Positions 6,527 to 7,126 of a stretch of 7,126 bases of DNA are shown piece after piece. The position numbers were made by a program, and so were the translations under genes. Each line of letters opens with the position of its first letter. Positions within the stretch are counted from its first letter, which is position 1. This stretch comes from Geminicoccaceae bacterium (GTDB lineage Bacteria > Pseudomonadota > Alphaproteobacteria > Geminicoccales > Geminicoccaceae), in contig JAPJRA010000173.1 in assembly GCA_030824835.1 (NCBI GenBank), forward strand, positions 1-7,126. The letters are read 5' to 3'. A model generated the notes under the pieces. It was not told the DNA's origin, ran no database searches, and worked only from the letters and a program-made list of their open reading frames with translations.

Positions 6527-7126
6527 TTAGCCAGCGGCTTGCAACCGGACGGCAGCCGGCCCCTCGCTTGGCTGCAGCCGCCGCTTGAACACACGGGTGA
6601 ACCCGCCCGTGGCCAAATCGAAGCGGCGCAGCTCGAGGTCGATCTCCCAACCGCCTTCGACTGGTACCAGATCATACAGAATGTAGCCGCCTTCATGATG
6701 CCGATCGCCGCCATGCAGCGACGCCGACGGGGCACCCACCACTGGGATCGATGCTCGAGCCGACGGCAGGGCACCAAGCTGGAAAATGTGCTGATGTCCG
6801 CACAGGACCAGATGCACTGGCCGCTTCCACAGCAGTGCCGCGAGCTCGTCGCTGTCGACGAGCCGCCGACGGTAGTCTGTCATCGTCGCCACCGGCGGAT
6901 GGTGCAGCAGGAGCACGCGGCAGGCGCCGTCGTCGCCGGCACTGTCGAGTGCCCGTCCGAGCGCCTCGATCTGCGGCCGACCAAGACGCCCCGTGGCGAA
7001 CGTCGGTGGTGTCGCCACCGCGGTCGACATCCCGAAGAGAACGATCTCGCCGCGCCGCCGCGCGAACGGAAAGGCGGCCGCCTCGCCGCCACCAAGGCCG
7101 AGCGCAAGGATGGCTACACCACCCTC
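6527..7126 (-). CDS. Calcineurin-like metallophosphoesterase, C-terminal 199 residues (5' end outside the window)
   Basis: The frame ending at the TAA at 6527-6529 is open all the way to the window edge at 7126, so the true start lies outside. The ATG at 7030 is internal: the 32 codons before it continue the family pattern (AAFPFARRRGEIVLFGMST). Visible metal-site motifs of the calcineurin-like fold are LLLHHPP (coded near 6910-6890) and CGHQH (coded at 6802-6788), which match the C-terminal metal-binding histidines. The usual N-terminal DxH, GDxxD and GNHD motifs should be in the missing part. Proteins of this type hydrolyse phosphomono- or phosphodiesters with two metal ions, and the substrate here is unknown. 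The C-terminal segment after about 6700 looks like the small beta sheet that closes the domain. It lies 83 bases upstream of lptF on the same strand, so cotranscription is possible. Confidence 0.88.
   Translation of the reverse strand, partial: EGGVAILALGLGGGEAAAFPFARRRGEIVLFGMSTAVATPPTFATGRLGRPQIEALGRALDSAGDDGACRVLLLHHPPVATMTDYRRRLVDSDELAALLWKRPVHLVLCGHQHIFQLGALPSARASIPVVGAPSASLHGGDRHHEGGYILYDLVPVEGGWEIDLELRRFDLATGGFTRVFKRRLQPSEGPAAVRLQAAG

Noticed and set aside
6444..6650. A 69-codon N-terminal extension of LptF
   Set aside because: The family start is clearly MSIYSRYL at 6443. The extension is Arg/Ala-rich, not membrane-like, and overlaps the phosphoesterase gene.
6527..7030. The ATG at 7030 as start of a complete 167-residue phosphoesterase
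   Set aside because: The frame continues upstream to the window edge with family-like sequence. A calcineurin-like enzyme also needs N-terminal metal-binding motifs that this shorter version would lack.

Overview
The window is GC-rich with G/C-dominated third codon positions, and every gene I can support lies on the minus strand. The LptF/LptG pair shows a Gram-negative with an LPS-type outer membrane. The codon usage, the TTGACA-type promoter and the style of the ABC transporter proteins fit an alphaproteobacterium (a Rhizobiales or Rhodospirillales-like genome). That placement is an inference, because no rRNA or other phylogenetic marker is present.

In the direction of transcription (high to low coordinates) the layout has two blocks. 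Block 1 is the 3' part of a calcineurin-like metallophosphoesterase (7126-6527, cut by the window edge), an 83-base gap with a hairpin, lptF (6443-5250), and lptG (5253-4156), which overlaps the lptF stop in an ATGA junction. LptF and LptG are the inner-membrane subunits of the LptB2FG lipopolysaccharide extractor. Block 2 follows a 105-base gap holding a good sigma-70-type promoter candidate. It contains a cytoplasmic amidohydrolase (4050-2770), a secreted substrate-binding protein of the sugar-type ABC class (2709-1570), a strong intercistronic hairpin (1536-1560), and a tandem ABC ATPase of the RbsA/MglA type (1498 to beyond position 1). The permease would be expected just beyond position 1 or elsewhere, and is not in the window.

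Block 2 reads as one catabolic uptake operon. A periplasmic protein captures a small molecule, the double-domain ATPase powers import through an unseen permease, and the amidohydrolase acts on it in the cytoplasm. The substrate is unknown. The binding protein lacks several residues typical of pentose/hexose binders and the partner enzyme is a hydrolase of the imidazolonepropionase-like group, so a non-sugar amide or cyclic ligand is plausible. This is the most interesting part of the window. I saw no mobile element, CRISPR array, tRNA or rRNA. No gap between genes exceeds about 105 bases.
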